Shown here piece after piece: positions 1-7,533 of a stretch of 20,698 bases of DNA. The stretch covers positions 1 through 20,698 of the forward strand of contig CAMLDQ010000033.1 in the NCBI GenBank assembly GCA_946478965.1, written 5' to 3'. Position 1 is the stretch's first letter; each line of letters starts with the position of its first letter. Under the pieces are notes generated by a model. That model worked only from the letters and a program-made list of their open reading frames with translations, did not search any database and was not told where the DNA came from. The stretch comes from an uncultured Methylobacillus sp. (GTDB lineage Bacteria; Pseudomonadota; Gammaproteobacteria; Burkholderiales; Methylophilaceae). A program made the position numbers and the translations under genes.

Positions 1-77
1 GGCGCCAGGGAAGCCGGCTAGTCCGCCTTTCGCCACAGCCGGTTCAATTGCATTGCTCCCGGATGAATATCGAGACT

Positions 78-581
78 TCAGCGAGTGCGCTGGCCGGATC
101 CGCACAGCAAAGCGTGGTTTTCCTTGCGCTGGCGGACGATAGCCTGGCGCTCCTCTTCACTGACTGCGACCGATCCACTTGCGCCGCCAAAGGCCAGCCT
201 GGGAACCTTCTCGGAAAATTCAATCTGCTGCGCATCGCGCTTGCAGACTTCATCATCGGTCATCGGATTATTGTTGCGGTGCTGGCTGGGGTTGTATGGC
301 GTTTTCCCGGCTTTGCGCGCCGCAGTATCGGCCGCTTCCTGATTCGCAACCTCGCGCTGCATGCGTCGTTCGCGAGAATCGAGCTCGCGTTGCTGCCAAT
401 TGTCGACAGGCGCGGCAGCCGGCTTCGCAGCTGCGCGCTGCACCGCAATTTCCTTGGCCTTGACGCCATCCTGCGGGCGGTCCGAGTAATGAACCTTGCC
501 GTCTGCATCGGTCCATTTAAAGAGCTGGGCATGCGCCGGAATGGCGGCCAAGGTGAGGATCAGTGGCAAGATAATTTTCAT
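78..581 (-). CDS. DUF4124 domain-containing secreted protein
   Basis: 167-aa protein with a clear signal peptide (basic start, hydrophobic stretch, cleavage after the AHA at about residue 18). Directly after it comes LFKWTDADGKVHYSDRPQ, the hallmark of DUF4124, a small N-terminal fold common in exported proteins of beta- and gammaproteobacteria. The rest is charged and probably helical (about residues 60-100, rich in R, E, Q, A), with two cysteines near residues 113 and 160. The molecular role of the family is not known; a periplasmic location is inferred from the signal. It is transcribed alone, 74 bp after the end of the next minus-strand gene, and shows no good Shine-Dalgarno sequence. The family call is firm; the function is open. 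Confidence 0.85.
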   Translation of the reverse strand: MKIILPLILTLAAIPAHAQLFKWTDADGKVHYSDRPQDGVKAKEIAVQRAAAKPAAAPVDNWQQRELDSRERRMQREVANQEAADTAARKAGKTPYNPSQHRNNNPMTDDEVCKRDAQQIEFSEKVPRLAFGGASGSVAVSEEERQAIVRQRKENHALLCGSGQRTR

Positions 582-655
582 AGTAGGAAGTATATGAAAA
601 ACCGGTCCGACCGTGTCTCACACATTGTCACTCGGCCGCAGCATCCCTCCCATTC

Positions 656-847
656 CTAATTGGGCGACGGGCAATCGCCGACCCGGCAAAACATCTCCAT
701 CGCGACGAAAAAGCCTGTAACCAACAGGCTGCCCACTGTGTCGAAGGCGAGGATCGATAAAGCCAACTTGCCAGGCAAATGGGAAAAGCCGTAATTTAAT
801 GCTGAAGCCTTTGAATTGACTGAAGTCGACATGATCAGCGAGTTCAC
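656..847 (-). CDS. small single-pass membrane protein, unknown function
   Basis: 63 codons from a GTG that overlaps the stop of the upstream DUF4241 gene (GTGA overlap), or 58 codons from the ATG at 832. One strong hydrophobic segment, about residues 28-53 (LALSILAFDTVGSLLVTGFF and following), is followed by a short tail with two cysteines (CRVGDC). The overlap with the previous stop suggests translational coupling and membership in the same transcript. I do not recognise a family. The continuous transmembrane segment and the coupling make it a likely real gene, but at this length a chance frame cannot be excluded. Confidence 0.5.
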   Translation of the reverse strand: MNSLIMSTSVNSKASALNYGFSHLPGKLALSILAFDTVGSLLVTGFFVAMEMFCRVGDCPSPN

Positions 848-1935
848 TCCGGAAACAACATGAACTCCACGACCAGCACAACAAGTCTATCACTGCCATC
901 CACCCCCCAGTAAACCGGATAGCCGCCATCGCCAAACCCCGAATCCGAAATCACAGCGTCGTTTGCGCGCGCCAGGCTTAGCATCGAATAGCGCTGCTGC
1001 GTATTCTCAGCATATGCTTCGAAAGCCCTCTCCTTATCGCGCGCCTTCACCGCCAGGACTGCGTCCAGGTCCATAATGGCCACGTTCCCGGCATCTACGC
1101 CGACAACGTATTGGGGAGAGTCATAGCAATTGTGATCGGCAGGAAGCCAGCGTTTTACGGCTTCGCTGGAAAAACGCACGCGAAGCGCAGCAACGCGGCC
1201 AAATGCCTTTGAGACTTCCGCCGGGTACTGCCCGGGCGGCACCGGCTGCCCCAACACACCCAGAACATCGGCGCCATAGCCCAAATCGCCAACAACAAGC
1301 CGGCCGGACGAGACGTTCAGTTTCCCGACTGCCTGCACCTCGATGACACTCTTTTCGCCATCCAGCCGGACCGGGCGCCCAGGCACAAACAGGTCATCGC
1401 CACCAACTCCCGCATCATCATCCGGCAACTCGCGTAGCGGAATAAGGGCTGGATCGCTGAAGCGAGGCCGCACGCGGTCAGTCACCAGCGGCTCCCCTGC
1501 CGTGCAAAGGTAGCTCCTGATTCGGGCAATGCGCCAGTCATTACCTGCCCGCCACAACTCGTACTCGTAATAATGCGGAAGCACGTCCTTGTCACATGTT
1601 TCGACAAAAACCTTCTCCTGATCGTGCCTGACGCTGACGATTTCCTCCTGGCCAGGAATGTGCGGACACGGGTCGCACATAACGCCGGCCAGCTCCATGC
1701 AACCCCGATTGATTGCATGTTCTGCGTCGAGCTCAGTGATGAGCTCATTCCAGCGGTCAAAGCTTTCGTTAATCTTCTTTGGATCGGCGTCCGCAGCCAG
1801 TTGCTGGTGCGCCCGCAGGTATCCGGCGATGAACAACTGAACGCGTTCAGCTGGCTCTATCCCTGCTTTCACCGTTTTTTTTCGATTGGTCAGCGACCAT
1901 TTTTTGCTTCGCAGGTAGAGAAATAGTGATTTCAT
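844..1935 (-). CDS. NTF2-like / DUF4241 fusion, probable immunity-type protein
   Basis: 363 aa, cytoplasmic, with no signal peptide. Residues about 30-150 look like an NTF2-fold immunity domain: a helical start, then alternating strands ending YYEYELWRAGNDWRIARIRSY, with several cysteines. Residues about 200-362 match DUF4241: a GRLVVGD strand, the PPGQYP turn, AALRVRFS, a GVDAGNVAIMD segment, and near the end SGFGDGGYPVYWGVD followed by a hydrophobic strand. Both parts occur among immunity proteins of polymorphic toxin systems (family knowledge). The ATG at 1935 has GGAG about 8 bases upstream. It lies 63 bp after the secreted gene at 1999-2721. The toxin it would neutralise is not in the window, so the immunity role is inferred. 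The DUF4241 assignment is the stronger of the two. Confidence 0.75.
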   Translation of the reverse strand: MKSLFLYLRSKKWSLTNRKKTVKAGIEPAERVQLFIAGYLRAHQQLAADADPKKINESFDRWNELITELDAEHAINRGCMELAGVMCDPCPHIPGQEEIVSVRHDQEKVFVETCDKDVLPHYYEYELWRAGNDWRIARIRSYLCTAGEPLVTDRVRPRFSDPALIPLRELPDDDAGVGGDDLFVPGRPVRLDGEKSVIEVQAVGKLNVSSGRLVVGDLGYGADVLGVLGQPVPPGQYPAEVSKAFGRVAALRVRFSSEAVKRWLPADHNCYDSPQYVVGVDAGNVAIMDLDAVLAVKARDKERAFEAYAENTQQRYSMLSLARANDAVISDSGFGDGGYPVYWGVDGSDRLVVLVVEFMLFPE

Positions 1936-1998
1936 CTGTTATCTCCAATGGATATTGCCGCGATAAAAACGGCGAACATACCTGGCATTGCGCGCAAA

Positions 1999-2721
1999 TT
2001 ATTGCTTTGAACGCAGGTCGAGATAGCTGCCCTTTCGTGGTTCGACAGGGATGCCGTCTTTGAGGATTTCAAACTTCTTGCGGCTTGATACGACAACTGA
2101 AAATTGCTCCGGCAGTGCCAGGAAATCCATGATGTCAGGCCGCCGGAGCATGGCTTCGTAGACGCTCATAGCCTCCAGGTCTCCTTTCGATTGACTCTTG
2201 TCTTCCAGATCGGTCAGGACCCAGCCTGTGATACCGTCTTGTTTCTTCGCCCGAATCATAAGGATCGCAGGTGCCTGCAAGGCCCCGCGAGTCAACATGA
2301 GGGGATGATGAAATGGCGCGAAACGAATTGCGTTCGTAGCGCCCAGGCTATCGGCGGCATAGCGCTGCCTCCGTACGATCTTGAGCGTCCTGGCAACGCT
2401 TGGCACGAACTTGAACGGCATGGATTTCATGTCAGGCTCCAGGATGCGAAGCTTTCCGTCCTCTGCAGCTTCAAGCTTCAAGGGCACCGGCCCGACAAGC
2501 AGTGTTTCGCCGGCCTTGAACTTCTCGCCTGTAGCGACCATCTCTTCCAAGGTCGTACGGAACCACTGCGCGTCCTGTTCACTTAGTGGTCCATCATCGA
2601 TGGAGAAGACAAACTCGGGCTGTCCGTATTTTGTGCACTGAGTTGTCGAATATTCCTGCGCTGCGGCAGCGTTTCCGATGAAAGTGGCGATGAGAAGCAG
2701 GCCAATAAGGTTTTTAAGCAT
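1999..2721 (-). CDS. secreted protein of unknown function
   Basis: 240 aa. The first 20 residues form a standard signal peptide (MLKNLIGLLLIATFIGNAAA), so the protein is probably periplasmic. One cysteine (CTKYGQ) follows the cleavage site by a few residues. The mature part has no transmembrane segment and reads as mixed alpha/beta; the stretch GWVLTDLED near residue 165 is the only motif-like piece, faintly reminiscent of Imm33/DUF2185-type immunity proteins, and I would not rely on it. It begins 6 bp after the stop of the upstream membrane gene (2728-3408), so the two are surely cotranscribed. Its ribosome binding site is weak, which fits coupling to the upstream gene. Function not recognised. 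Confidence 0.65.
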   Translation of the reverse strand: MLKNLIGLLLIATFIGNAAAAQEYSTTQCTKYGQPEFVFSIDDGPLSEQDAQWFRTTLEEMVATGEKFKAGETLLVGPVPLKLEAAEDGKLRILEPDMKSMPFKFVPSVARTLKIVRRQRYAADSLGATNAIRFAPFHHPLMLTRGALQAPAILMIRAKKQDGITGWVLTDLEDKSQSKGDLEAMSVYEAMLRRPDIMDFLALPEQFSVVVSSRKKFEILKDGIPVEPRKGSYLDLRSKQ

Positions 2722-2727
2722 AGGATT

Positions 2728-3408
2728 TCAGAAGTTCGGGCTCGCGCGCGAATAAAGGTCAAGGTTGTTCGCAATAACCTCATTAACCGTGTCCGCAACC
2801 AGTTTCTCGACAAGCGCCCTGGCGGCTGGGGAATCAGGATCAGCCTCGCAGTCCCGGCCTCGCTCGAACGCCCAAGCCACGAGCGCTTCGTTACAGTAGA
2901 CATACGAACGATATTGTCCCGTTGCGGCTACGCGACAAACATGGACGGTGAACGACTGGCCGCAGGCCGTATGCGTGGTTTGACTAAGATGGCTAAAGGT
3001 CTGGCCAGGCTCCTGCTCTTCGATCATCTCCGCCACACCTTTAGGCAGCGCCGCCTTGCGTGCAGGTGCTTTGGCGCGTCCCATCCAACATCCAACAAAG
3101 AACGCGGGCACATACGGGAAGGCACTGAACGCCATTAATTCGAAGTAGCCGTCGAGACCGGGACTACCGCCAATCACGTTGGCTGCAGCAGGCAACAAGA
3201 GGATCGGCAAAAGAAAGGCGGTAAGCGGACGACCTTTTGCCATTCCCATTGAACCGGAAACGACGCCTGCAAACCCACCAACGCAAAGAATGGCAATCCC
3301 CAGCATTACCAGTTCATCAGCCCCCGATCCGGGGACGGTTGTTGCGAATGCGGGCTGCGACAGCAAAACCAGGGCAGCTACACCAAGGCCATATAGGCGG
3401 GACTTCAC
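2728..3408 (-). CDS. membrane protein of unknown function
   Basis: 226 aa, starting at GTG 3408 with a strong AAGGAG six bases upstream; the ATG two bases further out reads straight into a stop, so GTG is the real start. An N-terminal signal or anchor (residues 1-23) is followed by hydrophobic segments at about 33-53, 62-80 and 93-110, then a soluble C-terminal domain of about 110 residues with several cysteines (AC, VC, YC, DC). It is the first gene of a minus-strand run that continues with the secreted gene 6 bp downstream and probably the DUF4241 gene after that. Family not recognised. By position it may be part of an envelope toxin-immunity set, but nothing in the protein proves that. Confidence 0.6.
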   Translation of the reverse strand: MKSRLYGLGVAALVLLSQPAFATTVPGSGADELVMLGIAILCVGGFAGVVSGSMGMAKGRPLTAFLLPILLLPAAANVIGGSPGLDGYFELMAFSAFPYVPAFFVGCWMGRAKAPARKAALPKGVAEMIEEQEPGQTFSHLSQTTHTACGQSFTVHVCRVAATGQYRSYVYCNEALVAWAFERGRDCEADPDSPAARALVEKLVADTVNEVIANNLDLYSRASPNF

Positions 3409-3616
3409 ATCAGGCTCCTTACAAGACCCGGCATATTAGCCTGCGGGAAGCAAATAGATTCTCACCAAAGCTAACAATTTGGCTCCGGTGACTGACGGTA
3501 CTTCCGATACGACGTTCCCCTTATTGCTAAAGGCTGCACACCGTTGAGTTACAGCTGGACCGTATCATCAAGTCTTATGCTAAATTGCGCCAAAGCATAG
3601 CAAAACGATAACCAGC

Positions 3617-3736
3617 ATGACTTGCCTCAATGCCGTCTTTCCAGAGGTTCTGCTCGGCACTGCACAAACCAACCGCCAAGACGGCAGCCTACGCTACTTC
3701 AACGGCTACGTATTCGAATTCAGTTCGTCAAAATAA
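3617..3736 (+). pseudogene. 39-codon open frame, possible 3' stub of a lost gene
   Basis: The frame from ATG 3617 gives 39 residues ending FNGYVFEFSSSK and stops 4 bp before the ATG of the next gene. It stays open upstream only to a stop at 3581. The peptide reads more like folded protein than the competing frame over the same bases, which would extend the next gene to ATG 3630. A coding frame ending just before an immunity-type gene is the usual layout of a toxin C-terminus followed by its immunity gene, so this may be a leftover toxin end; a small upstream gene or chance are the alternatives. The rest of the 332-bp gap between 3408 and 3741 holds no convincing promoter or terminator. Confidence 0.3.
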
Positions 3737-3740
3737 AATC

Positions 3741-4403
3741 ATGATTGAGATTTTGAAGTCCACTGAACTCATAGCTCTTATGAATGAATTGAAGGGCAAT
3801 TTCAACACAAACAAATTAGACGTTGCACTTCTAAACTCATATTACTCTACAATTGAAAAGATTGAAGAGTGGAAATATTCTACTGGTCCGATTTTTGATC
3901 AGCCCCCCTACTCCGCTGAGTTAGCGGGATTTACCCCGGGCAAGATCGTAAAAAAGCGGTTCTCCAACCCGTTTGAGGCAAGGCTCAAGGGAACGTATAG
4001 TTCGGGATTCATTAACGGTGCGCATGTGGCCACAATTTCCCCTTCGAAGCCAATTGAAATACCGCTAATGGGTACATTCTTCACGGCTAACGGAACGTCA
4101 ATAGACGGGATAAGTATTCAATATCCGAACAATGATTCCTACAAATCCAACAAGCCTCCAAGGCTTATCGGGATGAGGAGGATTTTCAATTTTCAAGACC
4201 GTATTAGAGCTTGCATTATTGTTGGAGAAAGAGATACTTATTCGATAGATTTGTTTCACCTTAACGAAGACCGCTCTGTTGATTCAGTTTCAATGGTAAG
4301 CGCGCCTTACGATTTTCAGTCGAACTGCAAATTTAACTACGATAACGATGGAGAATTGATATCTATTACTTCCAACGGAATCGTTTGGGAAAAACAGGGC
4401 TGA
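3741..4403 (+). CDS. hypothetical protein in immunity-gene cluster
   Basis: 220 aa from ATG 3741 (MIEILKSTELIALMNELKG). The frame can be extended to ATG 3630, but the added 37 residues are rich in T, A and S with little structure, and base composition changes to AT-rich only from about 3741, so I chose the inner start. The protein is soluble, with no signal peptide: a helical N-terminus (residues 1-40), then mostly beta-type sequence ending FNYDNDGELISITSNGIVWE. No family recognised. It is followed after 7 bp by the next gene, in a plus-strand run of small AT-rich genes that includes SUKH and DUF1963-like proteins. An immunity role is inferred from context only. No clear Shine-Dalgarno sequence. 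Confidence 0.6.
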   Translation: MIEILKSTELIALMNELKGNFNTNKLDVALLNSYYSTIEKIEEWKYSTGPIFDQPPYSAELAGFTPGKIVKKRFSNPFEARLKGTYSSGFINGAHVATISPSKPIEIPLMGTFFTANGTSIDGISIQYPNNDSYKSNKPPRLIGMRRIFNFQDRIRACIIVGERDTYSIDLFHLNEDRSVDSVSMVSAPYDFQSNCKFNYDNDGELISITSNGIVWEKQG

Positions 4404-4410
4404 TCTTCAC

Positions 4411-4968
4411 GTGATAAAATTCCAGAGTACCAATCAGGCAAACGATTTAACCAAAGCAGAGAGCTCAGGGATTGGCTGGACCGAGCTTTCTGCACGTGCA
4501 AAACCGCTGCTAGCATTTTTAGAAAGTGACTCACTTTACCGAGGAAAGTATTCAGGCACCACAGACGGCCGGCTCATCGTCACTGATCCATGTATTGCTA
4601 TAGAGTACGCCATTGATGACTCGGGAGATAAATTCGATGACTGGGAGTCGCTAACAGACTCGTCTGAAATTTTCCCAGAGAACTTTGATTGGAAAAGTTG
4701 GATTACCCACAATCTAAACAAAAATAATTATTTCAACCTATCGAAGAAGAATTTCAACGGCGCAGATGTAAAGTTGACAGATGCTGGAGTGTGCCTGATT
4801 AATGAATTGATGCACAGGGACATCAAGATTTTACTAAACTGTTATGCAAACGACTTTTTCCCAGAAATCTGGTCAGAGATATTGGAAGTTTATCTAAACA
4901 ATGGTTTTCCCTGCGGTTGGAATGGCAGGTACCCATCAGGTGATTTGGTGGTATTTTCAAATAATTGA
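4411..4968 (+). CDS. PCGW-motif protein, copy 1 (putative immunity protein)
   Basis: 185 aa from GTG 4411, 7 bp after the previous stop; there is no ATG nearby, and no visible Shine-Dalgarno sequence. It is a paralogue of the protein at 7011-7481. Both have W.E with LL.FL at the start, a central DDSG..F.DW..L, a C.A helix, and the C-terminal block PCGW.G.YP.G followed by VFS (here residues 167-182). The same C-terminal block ends the protein at 6177-6992. The protein is acidic and cytoplasmic by appearance. I know this motif only from uncharacterised proteins, so the immunity role rests on the neighbours (SUKH, DUF1963-like). Codon use is AT-rich, with stretches near 30% GC, which suggests acquisition. 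Confidence 0.7.
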   Translation: MIKFQSTNQANDLTKAESSGIGWTELSARAKPLLAFLESDSLYRGKYSGTTDGRLIVTDPCIAIEYAIDDSGDKFDDWESLTDSSEIFPENFDWKSWITHNLNKNNYFNLSKKNFNGADVKLTDAGVCLINELMHRDIKILLNCYANDFFPEIWSEILEVYLNNGFPCGWNGRYPSGDLVVFSNN

Positions 4969-5028
4969 AGCATGACCTATTTCCGCCTTGGATCTCCCTT
5001 TGTCGCGTAACGGCGAGGAACGTTCTTT

Positions 5029-5478
5029 ATGATTCCAAAGACAGTAAAAGACTATTTGGCAAAAGATAGAGGTGATGTCCTGAGGCAGAACAAGCAAGGA
5101 GCACTTCGTACGCTCAGCCAGTTGGGCGTCGACCCAAATTCCGAATTCGGAGAATTTTATTTGGAATATCAAGGTGCATTCATCAGTCCCCGTCCTACTG
5201 CCGAGTTGTTGGACATAGACGACACCGCAATTCCCGCAATCCCCGATCAAACCGACTATTCGCGGGATCGATATCATCTGCCGGAAAAGTTCTTAGCGCT
5301 GACGTCGGACGAGAGTGAAGGGATGTATTTATACAACAAGGATGACCAAGCGGTGTATGACTTCAATCTAAAAGAGTACGAGATTTTTATGAATGGAGAA
5401 ATTCCCGCACGATGGGAAACATTTAATAGCTTCCTCTCGTGGTATTTTGAAAATGCAGGCCGCACAGTTGCTGAGTAA
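5029..5478 (+). CDS. SMI1/KNR4 (SUKH) family protein, putative immunity protein
   Basis: 149 aa from ATG 5029, with GAGGA about 10 bases upstream. The pattern fits the SUKH fold: an N-terminal helix and LGVDPNSEFGEFYLEYQG, a central section reaching LALTSDESEGMYLYNKDDQAVYDF, and the closing helix WETFNSFLSWYFENA. SUKH proteins are the most widespread immunity proteins of bacterial polymorphic toxins (family knowledge) and bind many unrelated nuclease toxins in the cytoplasm. Its last 26 bases overlap the start proposed for the next gene. No partner toxin is present. The family call rests on pattern, not on a search. Confidence 0.75.
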   Translation: MIPKTVKDYLAKDRGDVLRQNKQGALRTLSQLGVDPNSEFGEFYLEYQGAFISPRPTAELLDIDDTAIPAIPDQTDYSRDRYHLPEKFLALTSDESEGMYLYNKDDQAVYDFNLKEYEIFMNGEIPARWETFNSFLSWYFENAGRTVAE

Positions 5479-6121
5479 GAGGAAGAAATGGAAGACTCTC
5501 GGAATCGCAAGAATAAGCATACTGAAAATCAAAGAAATCTCGTCGAGAATTGAAGATGCCCTCGAACCCCGTGTTGGAGGACCAGCATTAATCGGAGGAA
5601 TTGCACGTTGGCCAGCAAATGAGAAAGGCAACCCGTTAGTTCTGATTGCATCAATACCAAACAGCTTTATCTCGAATGCCACAGGGCTTCGACTTGCATC
5701 GAACCTCTATACCTCAGTTTTTTCTTCTTACTCTGAGACCGATTATTTTCTTGATGAAATCACGTACCACGGCACTCAAGAGGAACTCGAATGCTTGCGA
5801 CGCGGCGGCACTAAGGTAATCCAGCATCCGCCAGGTGCAAGCATAGCTCAATCCCTTAGTATTCCGCCCCATCGGCTCGAGTTGGGCGAACTTTGCTCTG
5901 AAGAGAAAGACTGCGGGTCGCAAATCGGCGCTCTCCCATGTCTACTTCAAAATGAAATCTTAGACCTTCGGCAGATGTCCTTTGCCCTTCAACTAAAGAG
6001 TGCTGACTTTCCGTCGAGATTCAAAGACATATTCGGACTTCTTGATGCCTTAGGCTATCTATATTTACAGGAGAAATACGACTCCGTTGATCACGGCCTT
6101 TTTTTCGTCCAAGCGACTTAG
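5453..6121 (+). CDS. DUF1963-like protein (YwqG type)
   Basis: 222 aa from ATG 5453, overlapping the SUKH gene by 26 bp; TTG 5468 is an alternative, and an upstream ATG at 5393 would make an implausibly long overlap. Features like DUF1963: EPRVGGPALIG, WPANEKGNPLVLIASIP, a middle strand-rich part, GSQIGALPCLLQNE, and the ending LYLQEKYDSVDHGLFFVQ. DUF1963 proteins are soluble, beta-rich, and frequent in immunity-gene clusters (family knowledge). The biochemical role is not known. The overlap with the SUKH gene suggests the two are cotranscribed. A second ATG with a better ribosome binding site (5488) opens only a 21-codon frame and was not used. Confidence 0.65.
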   Translation: MQAAQLLSKRKKWKTLGIARISILKIKEISSRIEDALEPRVGGPALIGGIARWPANEKGNPLVLIASIPNSFISNATGLRLASNLYTSVFSSYSETDYFLDEITYHGTQEELECLRRGGTKVIQHPPGASIAQSLSIPPHRLELGELCSEEKDCGSQIGALPCLLQNEILDLRQMSFALQLKSADFPSRFKDIFGLLDALGYLYLQEKYDSVDHGLFFVQAT

Positions 6122-6176
6122 ATAGCCTGTCCCTGCGAATTGAGATGAAATTTAGGCCAAGCCTTTGATATCGTCA

Positions 6177-6992
6177 ATGAAACTACAGTCTATGGATATT
6201 GATTCCGCGATAAAGAAAATCAGAACCCAGATCAAGTATGGTCGTGTGGTTGATGCGGAGCGCTCGCTACATGCGCTGCTTGATCCAAATCAAGGGACCG
6301 CGCAGGAGGTTCTACTGCTGGCGATTCTCGCACTTGAATTGTGTTATCACACGGGCTCATATGCGAAAGCAATTCCGCTACTCGAACGTCTTCTTCAACT
6401 CGACATTCCAAATGAGCTCAGGAATCGGGCACTAGGAACCTTATATGTCTGCAAGAGAAAAGTAAGCATCGTGGCAGTTGACGCATGTATTGACAATCTC
6501 GAGCTTGACGCCTTCATGAACCTGATTCGTAAGGGCCATATCTTTGACTTTGGAGCTCATCCTAACAGCTTACGCAATAGCATATTTACTAATGACATCG
6601 AACAAGCACAATGGCTGGCCTGGCACCAAGGAATTGAAGCACCATTTAAATCATGGAATGGATTGAGGGCTCAAGCATCACGCCAGCTGTATTCGCACTG
6701 CCGGGAAAAAGGGATAGAGACAAAGTCCTTTGATAAATCAATTGCAGCCGAAATAGTTGAAGTCTGCGAGCAAAAGATGACTGGCGAAATGATGCATTTC
6801 TTTGACGAAGTCTATGGCGACCTGATACAAATCGCAAAGGCTAAACTTGTAGGTTTCGAATCAGACTTGTACAAAAAAATGTGGAGAGCCTACAAAAAAG
6901 GTACCTTCCCTTGCGGCTGGAAAGGCGAGTTTCCGGATGGAAAGCTGTGCATCTTCGTTCCAGTTCCAGCCATCAAAGCGCGATCATCATGA
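6177..6992 (+). CDS. TPR-like protein with C-terminal PCGW motif
   Basis: 271 aa from ATG 6177; TTG 6165 and ATG 6189 are possible, and none has a clear ribosome binding site. The first 100 residues are helical and TPR-like (AERSLHALL, LLLAILALELCYHTGSYAKAIPLLERLLQL). The middle holds a WLAWHQGIEAPFKSWNGLRA section. The last 30 residues contain FPCGWKGEFPDGKLCIF, the C-terminal block shared with the proteins at 4411 and 7011, here preceded by a similar W...Y helix. The protein therefore looks like a helical repeat scaffold joined to the PCGW module. It stands 55 bp after the DUF1963-like gene and 18 bp before the third PCGW gene. Function unknown; part of the same putative immunity cluster. 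Confidence 0.7.
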   Translation: MKLQSMDIDSAIKKIRTQIKYGRVVDAERSLHALLDPNQGTAQEVLLLAILALELCYHTGSYAKAIPLLERLLQLDIPNELRNRALGTLYVCKRKVSIVAVDACIDNLELDAFMNLIRKGHIFDFGAHPNSLRNSIFTNDIEQAQWLAWHQGIEAPFKSWNGLRAQASRQLYSHCREKGIETKSFDKSIAAEIVEVCEQKMTGEMMHFFDEVYGDLIQIAKAKLVGFESDLYKKMWRAYKKGTFPCGWKGEFPDGKLCIFVPVPAIKARSS

Positions 6993-7010
6993 CCATTTCT
7001 TCCGACTTAA

Positions 7011-7481
7011 ATGAATAGAAACTGGAGCGAAGTCCGATTCGCCGCAGGCCAACTGCTCGACTTCTTAAGCCGCACTACTTTCTTTGACCGGCCTTACGGC
7101 GGAGACGCAAGAACACATCGAGTAATTTTTGACATCTCGGAAGCCGTCGAACGCTCGACAGACGACTCCGGCGAACGATTCCAAGACTGGCAGGAGCTGC
7201 TGGAATCCGTCACGCCGGCTTGGCCGGACATGCCACGTGAAATTGAAAGAAGAATCATCGAACATCTCGACCAGATGACGAGCAAGCTTTACTCCAACGC
7301 ATTCGACGATACTTTGATCAACAACATGCAGGGTGATATTGCACGGTTACTCCATTGCCATGCTTACGGCGAAATGCACGAATTATGGAAAGCAGTGGAA
7401 CAGGTCTATCTTGACGGTGGAATGCCTTGTGGTTGGGAGGGCTGCTATCCTGAAGGACGAATGATCGTCTTCTCAGTGTAA
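7011..7481 (+). CDS. PCGW-motif protein, copy 2 (putative immunity protein)
   Basis: 156 aa from ATG 7011. It is the shorter paralogue of the protein at 4411: both share W.E.....LL.FL near the start, DDSG..F.DW..L in the middle, a helix with LL.C.A, and VYL..G.PCGW.G.YP.G..VFS at the end (here residues 133-155). GC content is higher than in the 4411 copy, and the two are divergent throughout, so this is not a recent duplication. The gene is last in the plus-strand run and converges on the 207-aa gene on the other strand, 52 bp away. A small soluble protein; role inferred from neighbours only. Confidence 0.7.
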   Translation: MNRNWSEVRFAAGQLLDFLSRTTFFDRPYGGDARTHRVIFDISEAVERSTDDSGERFQDWQELLESVTPAWPDMPREIERRIIEHLDQMTSKLYSNAFDDTLINNMQGDIARLLHCHAYGEMHELWKAVEQVYLDGGMPCGWEGCYPEGRMIVFSV

Positions 7482-7490
7482 CTGTGCCTG

Positions 7491-7531
7491 ACATGTACAC
7501 TGGTCAAGCTCCTGCAGCCAGTACATGTTTT
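7491..7531 (+). terminator. possible rho-independent terminator for the plus-strand cluster
   Basis: Inverted repeat ACATGTAC(AC)TGG at 7491-7503 against CCAGTACATGT at 7518-7528, with a 2-base bulge and a 14-base loop, followed by a short T run (7528-7531). It sits 10 bp after the last plus-strand stop and just before the end of the convergent gene. The stem is not GC-rich and the T tract is short, so strength is doubtful. Confidence 0.4.
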
Positions 7532-7533
7532 AA

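Noticed and set aside
1..77. possible gene end or start at the left edge
   Set aside because: Only very short frames without supporting signals are present; nothing can be assigned.
48..659. 203-codon plus-strand frame
   Set aside because: Antisense to the DUF4124 gene, which has a signal peptide and the family motif.
5488..5553. ATG with a good ribosome binding site after the SUKH gene
   Set aside because: It opens only 21 codons in a frame that differs from the DUF1963-like protein; the longer frame carries the conserved motifs.
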